Source: Cucumis sativus
Taxonomy: Eukaryota; Streptophyta; Magnoliopsida; Cucurbitales; Cucurbitaceae
Direction: 5' to 3'
Assembly: GCF_000004075.3 (NCBI RefSeq)
Contig: NC_026659.2
Span: forward strand, 28,228,272 to 28,292,271
Length of the DNA stretch: 64,000 bases
The notes under the pieces were generated by a model. The model ran no database searches and had not been told where the DNA came from. It saw only the letters and a program-made list of their open reading frames with translations. Positions within the stretch are counted from its first letter, which is position 1. Each line of letters begins with the position of its first letter. The position numbers and the translations under genes are program-made. Of this stretch, positions 25,694 to 38,100 are shown in pieces.

Positions 25694-28560
25694 AAGCCAA
25701 ATGATGCTAACGGAAGTGTTACTGTGTAAAAGTACTTTTAATACAGTGTGAAGCTATAGTGTGTGTTGTTATAAAGATTGGATTTTAGTTCAATTAATAA
25801 GTAACAGCTATAGATAACTGTTTTGTTCCATTGTTTAACTTTGAAACTTGTGTTTACTCCATCTTTGAACTTCAAATAAGTTTTTAATTTTTCTATATTA
25901 TATAGATTACGTTTTTTAAGTTCAACAACGTGAGAGAGTGGTGAATTTTATTCGGCGTTTGACCTCTCAATTGAAATATGATCCTATGTTTTTCTTTTAA
26001 AAATTGTATAACATGAATCTATAAATTTTTAAATTTTGTACTTAACCAAGGTCTCGTACGATAGTTGTTTTGTATTTATTTTTAAAAAATAACCATAAAT
26101 TTTATCTTAATTTCATATAATAAACTTTATCTACTCAAATCTACTCAAAAATTAAAAAATGATCCTTTTAATATAGTTTTCAAAATTTAAGTAAATAATA
26201 GCCTTTATCAGATGTTATCGAGATTTGAACACTAAAAATTTCTTAAATTCATTTATTAAACAAAAACCCTAAAATGTAATGTCTAAATTCTCATAATTTT
26301 TCTTTTGAAATTATTTAGAATCTTTCCTTTCCTTTCCCTACTAATGTGGGTTTTCTTTTTTTAATTATTTTATATTAGTGGGTAAACTCCACCTTTTCAA
26401 TCGTTTTCATCTTTTTTTTGAAAGACCTTTTTTAATTTATTTTATAGTAAGTTTGAATTACATTTTCAACAGATCTAAATGTATTTTAATCAATTTTAAG
26501 AAAAAAATTTAAACAAAAATGAGTTTATTGAAATTTTATTTTTTTAATTCAATCCAAACAGACATTAATCTCTATCAAACAAGTTAGTTTGTTTATATAT
26601 AAAAAGATCATTTTAAACTACAAAAACTACTTATTTTTTCCTAAATAACTTATTTAAAAATCAAACTTCCAAAACGTTATACCAAACACATCCGTCAAAT
26701 TATATATAGATATATTTTGAAAGAGAGAGTTAAAATAATAAAAATAGATAAATAAAAGCAGCGGTCTTTTCGTTGGACTTTCCAAATCCCAATTAATTGA
26801 GCATTGAAAGTTGAATGAGAGTAATTGAAAAGTTTGCAGCCCACCGCAAGGCCATTTCCATAGTGTTGACAATTACGAACCACCTTTTTGTTTTTCTCTA
26901 AATCAGTCATGCGCCTCTTTTTTTATTTACTTCATTTCTCATTCTCCTTTTCTCAAACCCAACTTAATTAAATTTTCATCCACATATTAATAAACTATAT
27001 ACATGTTAATAATGTTTATTAGTTGATTTAATTTAATTTAACTTTTAATTTTGTTTGTTTTATAAGTTTTTTAAATTTATTTTATTGATATTTCTTTTCA
27101 CATTTACGTAGAATTAATATGGAAATTTTTAGTTGTGGTTTTGAATTTTCTTTTCTACGTATCTTTGAAGGAATCTCCCAAAAGTCTCACTCAAAATGAT
27201 TATTTTAAAAAATGCATTTATGTAACATCCAACTATTAAAATATCATGTCAATTTTCCACCCCATTTTATCAATGTCAATGTCAATGTGTCAATAATTGA
27301 GTATTGAAATTTTAATTTCACAAATATAAGTAGCATTTTTCTAAAATCTAATTTAAACTAATAATTAAGTTATTTTTACTTTTATTAGCTTATGTTGATG
27401 AAAAAGAAAAACTTTGATGGTTTAATAAAATATTGTCACATGTCATTTTTACGTTTATAATTATTTTTCTTTTTGTGTGGTATAGAAGTGGAGAATACGT
27501 GCACATTAAGCTGTACCTTATCTTGACTATTTATAAAATACAAAATGTAAGAGATACTGACTTTATATATAGTCTGACAATATACATATGGAGGATTGAA
27601 TATTTAAATGTTTAAGATTATTGATATATAAATTTATACTAATTGAGTAATACTTCGTAGTGATTTTATTTGATATTTATTGTCCGACATTCTAATTTCT
27701 AGCAACTTATCACATTTAATGCTCACTATAAGTTTAATTAATGCATTGTTTTGTTATTCTCACTCCACGTCAAATTGTCAACCAGTTCGTAGTCTTAAAG
27801 GATATTAGAAACTTTTTATTTATATTTTTAATTTCAATTACCTCTCAACCTTTTTAGTTCATTTAAATTTTATTCCAATATCTAGAAGAACAAAAATAAA
27901 ATTTTAATATATAAAATAAGTAAGGATGGTTAGTACAGTATATATTCGAAGACAATTTATCTTCATTAGTATAAAATTAACGATATTTTGAATAAAATCG
28001 AAAGCAAAGTCATGAGATGTTATACCTCTAGTGAACAATACCCTACTAACGTAGAGATAGACGAAAGTTTCCTATTCTCATCGATTAAAAATAATTTGAT
28101 ATATATATATAACATAACTCTGTTCACTTTAACTATAAGCTCTAATTATACTTTTGTTTATCTCTTTTAACAAAGTACTATTGAACCACATTTTATATAG
28201 CTTTCTATTGATCTAGCTCTTATATTATGTAATTGTGGCTAATTATGTACGTAAATGAATAACAAATTGTTATCAAACTTGGACCAAGTAACATTGTTAA
28301 ACCCATATAGCTCAAAGACTGTATGAGCTATGTGACTAAAAAAATACAATTCTATGTCTCATTCAACACCTATATACCCAATTGCAACTTCATTTCTTGT
28401 CAAAAAAAAAAGAAAAAGAAGAAGCACTTTAGAGGATATACTGTTTTGTTTCTTTTATTATTTGAAACAGAAATAAATAATAGCCGACGTGTGAAAGTAG
28501 AATGGTACAAATTAAATCATTAGAAGCAAAAAAAAAAAAAAAAAAAAAGTAAAAACAAAA
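25694..28560. other. Spacer between transporter copies A and B
   Basis: This is AT-rich with no supported gene. The part at about 26835-27195 aligns with about 33000-33190 downstream of copy B. Shared blocks include a cca-ccgcaa segment, acaattacgaccac-like sequence, aaatcagtc and a ctttgaaggaatct-like block. So the A/B duplication carried at least 1.5 kb of 3' flank. The region 27200-28500 shows nothing recognisable. Confidence 0.6.
26835..27195. repeat. Duplicated 3' flank of transporter copies (A side)
   Basis: Matching blocks lie in the same order 1.1-1.5 kb after the stop of A and 0.8-1.0 kb after the stop of B (33000-33190). These include ttgcag-cc-ccaccgcaa, acaattacga-ccac-ttttttg, ctaaatcagtc and tacgtat-ttt-aaggaatct. 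Gaps between blocks differ. No equivalent was noticed after copy C. Confidence 0.5.
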
Positions 28561-28564
28561 ATTT

Positions 28565-28662
28565 CCCCCATATTTTTGGCATACTTTTCAACATAGTGCC
28601 ATTATTAATTAAGAGGATGATGAGTTGTGGGACTGTTTTGTTGGAAGTAGGAATAGCCTCAA
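28565..28662 (+). promoter_or_regulatory. Conserved upstream block of transporter copy B
   Basis: The segment attattaattaagag then gatgagttgtgggactgttt and gttggaagtaggaatag aligns with ttatttaagaag, gagtgggggatttgttt and gttgggagtgggagtag upstream of copy C. Both blocks sit about 85-150 bases before the ATG. Such retention in otherwise diverged flanks suggests a core promoter or leader element. A tataaac at 28697 is a weak TATA candidate. Confidence 0.4.
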
Positions 28663-28748
28663 TACCCTCATCATTATTACACATCCACACACTTCCTATA
28701 AACACTAAACTAAAACACACACAAAGAGATCAGCAAAAAGAAAACACT

Positions 28749-31700
28749 ATGGGAATTTTGGCTCCAATCTCCGGAGCTGAAGCGGCTGCAGACAAAGAGA
28801 AAGGTGGCGCTCTCGTCCAGTCCACGGCGGAACTCGACGCTGGAGCTCTCTTTGTGCTTAAATCCCGAGGTTAGTGTTTTGTTTCTTTCTTCTTTACTGC
28901 AACGAAGAAAAGTTGATCTGTCTTAGTTGGTTTAGTTACATTTAAGTATTCGAAATAAATCCAATATTTAATTTGACAATTTTGAAACAAAACTTTTCAT
29001 TCTATTGAATTTAACGTTGAAGGATTAAAAATATTTTTCTAAATGATTTCGAAGATAACAAACAGTTTAGAATCACTCTCACTGTTTTGGGATTTTTTTA
29101 TTTTCCTGTTTTGTGATGATAGGATAATTGGTTGGAATTTTGGACTAAAAAAATTTGTGGCCGACTTTATGATTTTTCTTTTTTGTTATCTATTTACAAT
29201 TAGAACTTATTTGAAAATGTCTTCGTTGTTTTATCTAATACTCATTTGAGTTTAACGAATTATATACCATCGACTCAGATTAAATAGTTGATGGTAAGGT
29301 TAAATAATATAAGTTCTCATTCAAAAAGGAAAAATAAGACATAGAGATTCATATTCTTACGAGATTTTGTCAAAAAAACGTTAGAAAATTAAAATTAAGT
29401 GATATGTTATTATATATATGGTAAAGAAAATTAGAAACACAGTGTTCAAGTTTGAGTTAAGAAATATGGTACAAATGTTTGGATTTTTTTAAAAGAAAAT
29501 TATTTATATAGTTATAGTTTAAAAGTTTTATAAAAACATAGCCTTTTGAACTTTCTATAAAAATGTTGTTATTTTTGTAAATTCTTCACTTTTTAAAAGA
29601 CAGAGTTTAACTTTTTATGCACAACTTTCACCCAATGAAAAGATGGTGATTAAAGAGAAGACTATACTAAAAAATAAAAAAAGTGAAGTATTAAGATTTT
29701 TTTCTGAAACATAAAGAAGCTCGAGTTATATCTTGGTGCATCGTTTTATGCACCATTTATATTTGTGCATCATTTCTTATCACTAACGTTAACAAACATT
29801 AAAAAAATAAAATTTGTCACTTGATAAATTATGACTGAACAAATTGATGGTATGTAAAAAATGGTTGATACTCGAATTGTCTTTTTACTTCTAAGAACTA
29901 AATTGTTATATTAATTACCTGGACAATATCGTTATAAACCAAGATTCAATATTTTTTAAGTGATTGGTGATGTTAAATGATAGGGTCATGGTGGCATTGT
30001 GGATATCACTTGACAACATCAATAGTTGCTCCAGCACTTTTTAGCCTTCCATTTGCGTTTAGGCTACTTGGTTGGGTTGGTGGATCTATATGTCTTCTTT
30101 TGGGTGGTGTGGTCACATTCTATGCCTACCTTCTCTTATCTCTCGTTTTAGAACATCATGCTATGCAAGGTTCTCGTCTACTTAGGTTTCGAGATATGGC
30201 TACATATATTCTCGGTACGTTGGTCCTTTCGTTTTCATTGATAAAATACTTTTCTGAGTAAATTTGTAAAAGAAAATTGTTTTAAAAAGAAGTTAGAAGG
30301 ATGATGATTAAGCAAATAAAATATAATTAGTATGGTCAAGATTGGTAGCTAACCTCTCACCAAGTCATCAACACAATTATTGAACTTGAGAACTCAATTA
30401 TTATTGTGAGAGTACTGGCAGGACCCAAATGGGCCATCTTCTATGTTGGCCCCATCCAATTTGGAGTTTGCTATGGTTCGGTTGTTGCTGGCATTCTTAT
30501 TGGTGGTCAAAACCTCAAGGTCTCACTTCTTCCATTTTATATTACAAAATTTGAAAATGATTTTTTTTAATATATGATGTTTGTGTTCAAGTGTGAATGA
30601 AACTAAATCAAGTTTGTGTTTTTGACAGTATATTTATGTGCTATGCAATCCAGAAGGGGAAATGCAACTATACCAATTCATAATTATATTTGGAACACTA
30701 ATGTTGATTTTAGCACAAATTCCATCTTTCCATTCTCTAAGACATATAAACCTCATCTCTCTCACTCTATCCCTTGGCTATAGTGCTCTTGCAACTGCTG
30801 CTTCTTTAATACTAGGTAGGGTAAAAGGAACAAGGTTATACATGTATACTTTCACACTAATTTCTTTTCTTTTATATTTGTGGTATATTACGTATAAACA
30901 TTTTCGTAATGGACAGGTTATTCCAAACATGCACCTCCAAGAGACTACTCTCTTCAAGGATCATCAATCAGTCAGTTATTTAATGCTTTCAATGGTATTT
31001 CGGTAATTGCAACTACCTACGCTTGTGGAATGCTTCCCGAAATACAGGTATAGATTATTGTAGAGCAATTATATGTTGTTTAACTTGTTCATCAGCTTTA
31101 CCAAATTGAAATTGATTGTGAATTTTATGCAGGCAACTCTAGTGGCTCCAGTGAGAGGGAAGATGTTTAAAGGGCTATGTCTTTGTTATACAGTGATTGC
31201 AGTGACGTTTTTGAGTGTAGGAATTTCTGGGTATTGGACTTTTGGAAATAAGGCTATGGGAACGGTTCTTTCTAATTTCATGGAACATAATAGTTTGCCC
31301 TCTTGGCTTCTCATCCTCACTAATACCTTTTGCTTCTTGCAAGTTTCTGCTGTTGCTGGCGTAAGATATCCTATAACACTCACATACTCTTCTCTTTTAT
31401 TTGTTTCATGCATTTTTTTTTGTCTAAACTATGAGTTGGTTCAGTCCATTAACTTATCTAATACTCATTTAGGGGGTGTTTGAGGGAAAATAATCATGGA
31501 ATCATACCAATAGAAGGTTTTTTAAGTACGATAATTGTAGGGTCGAGAGATCAAACCTTCAATGCATTAAACTACCCCTTAGCTAAGTTAATACAAACAT
31601 AAAATATATGTTTTTTTAGTTGTGGAGACTTCAAGATTTCTTGAACCAAAATAAGGAGTATAGTTCGCAACTTCACATATGAGTCAGATATTCTTTTAAT

Positions 31701-32185
31701 CTTTTGTATTTAGGGAGGTGATTCCATCCATTTCATATTTATCTCGTACGATTGTTAATAGCTATCGTATATTATTAATGATATTTGATTGTTGATTTGT
31801 GTAGACTTATTTACAACCCACAAATGAAGTTTTTGAGAAGATATTTGCTGACCCAAACAAAAATCAATTTTCAATGCGCAACATTGTGCCAAGGTTGATA
31901 TCACGTTCGTTATCGGTGGTTATAGCAATTATAATTGGAGCCATGTTGCCTTTCTTCGGGGATTTAATGGCACTAATTGGAGCATTGGGTTTCATTCCTT
32001 TGGACTTCATTATGCCCATGATTTTCTACAATGCTACTTTCAAGCCTTCTAAGCATAGTTTTATTTATTGGATAAACACTTTGATTGTCGCAGTTTCATC
32101 AGTATTGGCTTTAATCGGTGGTGTGGCTTCCATTCGACAAATCGTTTTGGATGCCAAAGAGTATCGTTTGTTCGCGAATGTTTGA
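28749..32185 (+). CDS. GAT1: GABA transporter 1-like permease, copy B (7 exons, 458 aa)
   Basis: Exons are 28749-28869, 29984-30214, 30422-30519, 30629-30815, 30917-31047, 31133-31360 and 31805-32185. All seven have exactly the same lengths and phases as in copy A. The protein starts MGILAPISGAEAAA and carries the same family blocks (HCGYHLTTSIVAP, IPSFHSLRHINLISL, GMLPEIQATLVAP, GYWTFGN). Exon 3 encodes a peptide identical to that of A, and the last exon differs from A by only a few residues. No stop or frameshift is seen. It is predicted to be a plasma-membrane amino acid or GABA importer like A. Intron 6 holds a SINE-like piece at about 31540-31590 on the minus strand. Confidence 0.9.
31540..31590 (-). 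repeat. Possible tRNA-derived SINE fragment
   Basis: On the minus strand a TAGCTAAGGGG matches the pol III box A pattern (31575-31585) and GGTTTGATCTC matches box B (31547-31557), at roughly tRNA-like spacing. It lies in intron 6 of transporter copy B. There is no complete tRNA fold. It is a weak call because such short motifs can occur by chance. Confidence 0.3.
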
Positions 32186-32693
32186 GCCAAACATTGTTAA
32201 TGCATAAAAGTTTGATTTTTAGTTCCTTTAATGCAACGAAACGACAATTCTCTGCATGACTTGTCCTAATTAGAATTGAATTTCTAGTTCAATTAAGTAC
32301 TATATATATTGTTCGATTTTCTTTTATCGTCTTTGAAACATGTGTTTACTTTCAAAAAAAAAAAAAAAACAATAAGTTCTTAAATTTTAAATATAGGTAG
32401 CTATTGTAACGTTTTAGGGAAAATGTTATGGACAACAAAAAATAAAATGTTTACAAAGTATAGCAAAAAAAACTTAAATGGATTAATAAGAGTTAGATGG
32501 ATTTTGCTACATTTTGTAAATAGTTTCAATATTTCGTTATTTTTGAAATGTTTTAAGTTATTTTATGTAGGGTCTCTTTTCTTGTATAGTTTTAAACAAA
32601 GAAAAAAATTTAAATCATAACAACAAATAAATTAAACCACTTTTGTTCTTTCGAGTCTCGTTTAATTTTAGATTTACATAATTAATAGGAACA

Positions 32694-32851
32694 TTTTTAA
32701 AAATAGCAAAATGAATTAAAATATTTACGAGTTATAACAAAATTTTGGATTCTATTACTCATAGTCTTCTATCATTATAGCATATCAATGACTATTAGTG
32801 ATAGAATTTGTATAAGTCGTAAATATTTTGTAAAATCTATTCTTATTAAAA
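32694..32851. repeat. Foldback MITE-like element, family 1
   Basis: The left arm reads ttttaaaaatagcaaaatga, then aaaatatttacgagttataa and caaaatttt. The right arm, inverted, reads aataagaatagattttac, then aaaatatttacgacttata and caaattct. This is the clearest copy. The core carries tctattactcatagtc and tgactattagtgatag. Confidence 0.6.
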
Positions 32852-32999
32852 AAATCCCTAATTAATAACAAAATACGTCGAGTATAAAATCGATGGTTCG
32901 AATAATTGTACAATTTTTTTTATTTAATTGGATATTGAAAGTTCAATTTATTGAGAATAAATCCAAAACTGATTTCAATTCCTTATCAACTTTGCAGCT

Positions 33000-33190
33000 C
33001 CACCGCAAAAGCTTTTCCACAATCTACACAATTACGACCACTTTTTTGTATTTTCTTTAAATCAGTCGTGGGGTGCTTCTCTTCTTACTTATTTTATTTT
33101 TCCATTTAATTTTCTTTATTCACTCACGTGGCTCTTATTTCATTTTGTACGTATATTTCAAGGAATCTTCCTAAAGTCTCTCTCACTTAT
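33000..33190. repeat. Duplicated 3' flank of transporter copies (B side)
   Basis: This is the counterpart of 26835-27195 after copy A, with the same order of short matching blocks. It marks the extent of the A/B segmental duplication. Confidence 0.5.
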
Positions 33191-33601
33191 TCTAAAATAT
33201 AAATAATTAAACAATCCATGTTTTAAAATAGGAAAGTTTATAATAAATAAACAAATATATATATATATATATTAATAATAATAATAACGGAGTTCATCTC
33301 ATCTATATTTTTTAAATTATAAAAATAACAAATTTAAAAGTAAATTACTACGATCAAATACTAATTATATTTGTCAAATTTGTAATAGAAAAAAAAAGAG
33401 AAGTGTTATCAGCTTTTTTTTTTTTTTGTCATCTAATCGAAGGTTCCTATTAAAATATAACATTTCTCCACCATTTCTATTTTATTTTACTCTAATTTTA
33501 TAATTATAACATTTCTACACCATTTCTCTTTTATTTTACTTTTATTTTATAGATTTCATTTAAATTAAGAATAATTATAATTGGGGTAGTTTTATAAAAA
33601 G

Positions 33602-33772
33602 ACATTTTTAAATGTAGTGAAATAAATTAAAATGTTTACAAGCTATAGTAAAATTTTGGATCATATCAATAATAATATTCTATCACTATAACATATCAAT
33701 AACTATCCGTAATAGAATTTGTTATAGGTTGTAAATATTTTGTAAATTTTGTTATTTTTTAAAATTATTCTT
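33602..33772. repeat. Foldback MITE-like element, family 1
   Basis: The left arm (acatttttaaatgtagtg, then aaataaattaaaatgtttac and aagctatagtaaaatttt) mirrors the right arm (gaatttgttataggttgta, then aatattttgtaaattttg and ttattttttaaaattatt). The core carries caataataatattctatcac. It is followed 10 bases later by a family 2 element. Confidence 0.5.
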
Positions 33773-33781
33773 TTATAAATG

Positions 33782-33905
33782 ATAATTAAGTATATAACAA
33801 CATTTTTAAAAAATTGTAAATATAACAAAATCTATTAGTGATAGACTTTGACATATTTTACTATATTTGTAAATTTTTTAAAATGTTGTTATGAATTTAA
33901 TTATT
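33782..33905. repeat. Foldback MITE-like element, family 2 (compact)
   Basis: The left arm (ataattaagtatataacaac, then atttttaaaaaattgtaaat and ataacaaaat) is inverted at the right (attttactatatttgtaaat, then tttttaaaatgttgttatga and atttaattat). The core is tctattagtgatagacttt. This is the shortest and most symmetrical copy in the window. Confidence 0.55.
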
Positions 33906-33980
33906 TTGAATCTAATTGTTATATTTGGAACTATCCCGACTCTTAAATTAATAATTAAGTTGTTGTATTTTGCAAAGACA

Positions 33981-34045
33981 TGAGTTTAGTTTAGTGGTAA
34001 TTTATATAAAATTTCTTTTTAAATGTTCGATCTTCCACCTTGCAA
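33981..34045 (+). repeat. Possible tRNA-derived SINE fragment
   Basis: TAGTTTAGTGG at 33987-33997 fits the pol III box A pattern. GTTCGATCTT at 34025-34034 resembles box B, 28 bases downstream. An A-rich stretch follows. There is no cloverleaf. This is a low-confidence call. Confidence 0.3.
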
Positions 34046-35007
34046 TTGTACGAAAAAAACTAATTAAACTATGTATATATTATTGTTATTTACCGTGTGT
34101 GATTTAATGATTTTAATTAGATTAATGGATGACTTTCGCATGTGTCATACTTAATAGACAAATAATTTTTCTTACCTTTTTAATATTTTATAGTAGCTGC
34201 CCTATTGTTTTTAATACTTAGCTATAGATATAATTAATATATTGTTTTATTGAAGAAATAGTTTTTTTCTTTTTAGAAAATGGTCAAAATAAAAAAAAAT
34301 TGATAAAATATTTAAATTTGGTAGAAAACCCCACTCCAATGAATTCTAATCTTTAAGGAAAAAAATTTAAAACCAAAAAACAAATAAAGTAAATAAATAA
34401 ACAACCAAATTGATTTTATTTTATTTAGATTGGTTTATTATTAGTTTAGTTTTCAATTTTTAACATTTTCTTTTTTCTTTCTCTCTCTTCAAAATATCAT
34501 TTTTATTTCCACTTCGTTTAAAAGGATCATTTTTACTAATTTTGAATTAAAATTGAGTCATTAATTTTATATATATATATACATTAAAATTTGACATTTT
34601 CTTCCTCACACGTTTCTAAATAAAAAAACATGTGATATTTTATATGCTCTACAATAATCAAGATATTAAAAGGAACTTTAAGGAATAGTGTATTTTTAAT
34701 GACCTGTATAAATATTATTAGTTTGATTTGATTCTGATTGGGTTTATAATAAAAAGAACTAATGTGAATCAATACAATCTCATTTTTTATCATATACTAA
34801 CCAATATATTTAATTTTATATTAAAAACCAAACCAAATGATTGAATTGATTTAAATTAATTTGGTTTTTCGAGTTTTCGATTCGATAGTTGCTCTCCTAA
34901 TTTTTATAATTTAACCAATAAAATAATACTCGACTATGGTTAGGTTGTAGGTTGAATGGTATAAACTAAAGCATTAAAAAACAAAAGAAAAGAGAAAAAT
35001 ACAATCA

Positions 35008-35106
35008 ACTTTCCCAAAAATTTGTGCCATTGCCTTTATCATATTCTGGCGTTATTTAAGAAGAAAATGAGTGGGGGATTTGTTTTCGTTGGGAGTGGGA
35101 GTAGCT
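35008..35106 (+). promoter_or_regulatory. Conserved upstream block of transporter copy C
   Basis: This aligns with 20534-20640 (copy A; aactttcccaaa start, tttaagaag end) and 28565-28662 (copy B; gttgg-agt-ggagtag end). It lies about 90-185 bases before the ATG at 35194. It is a likely core promoter or leader element retained after duplication; its function is inferred. Confidence 0.4.
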
Positions 35107-35193
35107 GCTAATTGCTATCGCCTACTTTATCATTAATTACAACAAATCCTCTTCTTTTTAAACTAATTCAAGAAACAGAGCCAAAGAAAAGAA

Positions 35194-38100
35194 ATGGGAA
35201 CTTTGGCACCTGTTTCCGGCGGTGCAGCGGCGGCAGGCAAAGAGAACGGTGGCGCTCACGTCCAGTCCGCGCCGGAGCTTGACGCCGGAGCTCTCTTTGT
35301 GCTTAAATCCCGAGGTTAGTGGTTGTTACGTTACCGATGAGTATTATGTTAACTTTTGCTTCTTAATTCTGTGGTTTAGTTGTATTTGATTTCTGATTAG
35401 GCAGCCTAATTTTGTCCTTTCCTTTTCGGAAATTTGAAAATTTGGCACTCGGAGTTCTTGGGAGATGGAAGAAGATTGTGGCACTCACTTTTCTTCCATT
35501 CTCGATTATATCTAATTAATTATTCTTGATGCACGATTATTTCGCATTAAAAAATGACACGCGTTAATTATGTTTAGTAAAATTAGATTTAGAATATTTT
35601 TATATATAACGAAATCAAAGAGTATGGAATTAAAAAGCAACTTGTAGTTAACTACGTGAATTTTTTAGGTTTAATGATTGTGAGAAATTAGTTTTAGTCG
35701 TGGAATCCATGAATTCTTGGGTTAAACCGGTGGAGTTTACAATTTTATTCTTTTTAACTCCTTGGCACAAACACCGTTTTATGAACTCGAATGTTGATAA
35801 ATAATTTTTATTTTAAGCACTTCCATTAAAGTTATATATTTTAGGGTAGAATAACTAGAATGGAACAAAATCTACCATCAACCAACTATGTGAAATTACA
35901 AATTTAGTTTTTATGTAAAGAATTGTCATGAATGACAAAACTATCAAAAATATTTACAAATACAACGAAATTTTATAGTTTATTAGTGATAGACGCTGAT
36001 ACACATCTATCAATATCTATTAGGATCTATAAGTGATAGTTGGTAATAGTCTATGTCTATTAATGTTTTTTAGTGATATTTTTTATGTTGGTAAATATTT
36101 CCGTTCATTTTGCTATATTTGAAAATAACCCAAGAAAACGTGTGAGCTGCTTGTCCCTCTAGTCCATTTTTTTTTAAAAAAAATTGTCTGCTCTCTTGAA
36201 TACATCTGTATGCTGGTACATTTTATGTATAGTCCAATAAAATGATGCTACATAGTTAGATAAATTTTCTCACTCTCCATTTCTTGTTTAATTCAAATGT
36301 ATTAAACTTATGATAGGATCATGGTTACATTGTGGATATCACTTGACAACATCTATAGTGGCTCCGGCACTTCTAAGCCTTCCATTTGCGTTGAGTATGC
36401 TTGGTTGGGTTGGTGGAATTATAAGCCTTCTTTTTTGTGGTGTCGTTACTTTCTATTCCTACAATCTCTTATCTATGGTTTTAGAGCATCATGCTATGCA
36501 AGGTTCACGTCTACTAAGATTTCGAGACATGGCTTCTTTTATTCTTGGTACGTCCTTATTTACCTTTATTTACCTTTATTCTTGGTTTAGTGGTTTAAAG
36601 TGTTGTTGTGAAATGGGCAGGACCCAAATGGGGCAGCTACTTCGTGGGTCCAATTCAATTTGGAGTGTGTTGTGGTGCTGTTGTCTCTGGAATTGTTATT
36701 GGTGGCCAAAACCTTAAGGTCAGATTTTCACATTATTATATATTACCAAATCTTTTTTTTATATAATTAATTCTTTTCCTAAATTATTATTGAGAGAAAA
36801 AAAAAAAAAGATTAAATTTGTCATAACTATGAATAATTTTCAAACCATTTGAGATCACCCAATCTTCAAATTTGTTTAGTCTAATAATCATACGATACAA
36901 TATACTTTTGGAATAAAATATAACTTAAAATATAATAGATAGGTTTTAGTGTTGTACTTAATTTAATATAACAACTATATTCAAAATAAATATACATATA
37001 ACAACATTTTAAAAAATTTATAAATATAACGAAATTGTTTATCAAGAATTGATTTTGCTATATTGGTAATTTTTTAAAATTTGCTGTATATATTTAATTA
37101 TTATTTTTAAAATTACCACCAATTATAATTATTTTAATTTTTAGTATCCAAATTTTTTTTAAAATAATAAAATAAATTAAAATATTTACAAACTATAACA
37201 AAATTTTGGATTTTATGAAGGATAGAAATTGATAAATTTGTACCACTGTTTATCGTAAAAGAATATCAGTGTCTATTAATGTCTATTATCGATATAATCT
37301 AAAAAATTTGTTAGATGTAGTAAATATTGTCAAATTTGTTATTTTTGACAATTTCTCTATTCGATATTTGAATCTTATTTATTTGGGGTTTAAAGGAAAT
37401 TAAAGTTTTTTTTTTTAATTTGGCAGTTTATTTATTTGCTATCAAATCCAGATGGGACAATGAAGTTGTACCAATTCATCGTCATATTTGGAGTGTTAAT
37501 TCTAATATTGGCTCAAGTTCCATCTTTTCACTCTTTAAGGCACATTAACCTTCTATCTCTCGCTCTCTCCCTTGCTTATAGTGCTTGTGTTACAGCTGCC
37601 TCTTTAAAATTAGGTAAATTATGGAAGGTTATAAATGTAATTGATTTTGTTTTTAGTTCAAAAAAATTACATCTAAAGGCTTCATTTGACAGATTATTCT
37701 AAGAATCCACCTTCAAGAAATTACTCTCTTAAAGGGTCAGAAGTTAACCAGTTATTAAATGCCTTCAATGGTATTTCAATTATTGCTACTACATATGCAT
37801 GTGGAATTCTTCCGGAAATACAGGTAAGTTAGGTTAAATTATAAGCTTTAGACTGTTATTTCGTTTGTATTTAATGGATGTTGTAGAATAATCGTGACTC
37901 AATATGAAGATCGTGAGTAATATCGATTGAGAATAATAATAATAATAATTAAGAAGAAGTAAAGTGATTTATGTAGAAAATTCCTAAACAAGTTAAGGAT
38001 TTAAGAATTTCACTCTATAGAATAAGAGTTACAATTTTTTTCTTCATTTATGGATGAATATCAACTGAACTCTTACAAGAGAGTTTTTTTTTAAATCTCA

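Larger units (their letters stand above)
32186..35000. other. Spacer between transporter copies B and C
   Basis: No supported gene. It contains three foldback elements (32694-32851, 33602-33772, 33782-33905), the 3' flank shared with copy A (33000-33190), a SINE-like piece (33981-34045) and short TA microsatellites (about 33254-33272). Confidence 0.6.
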
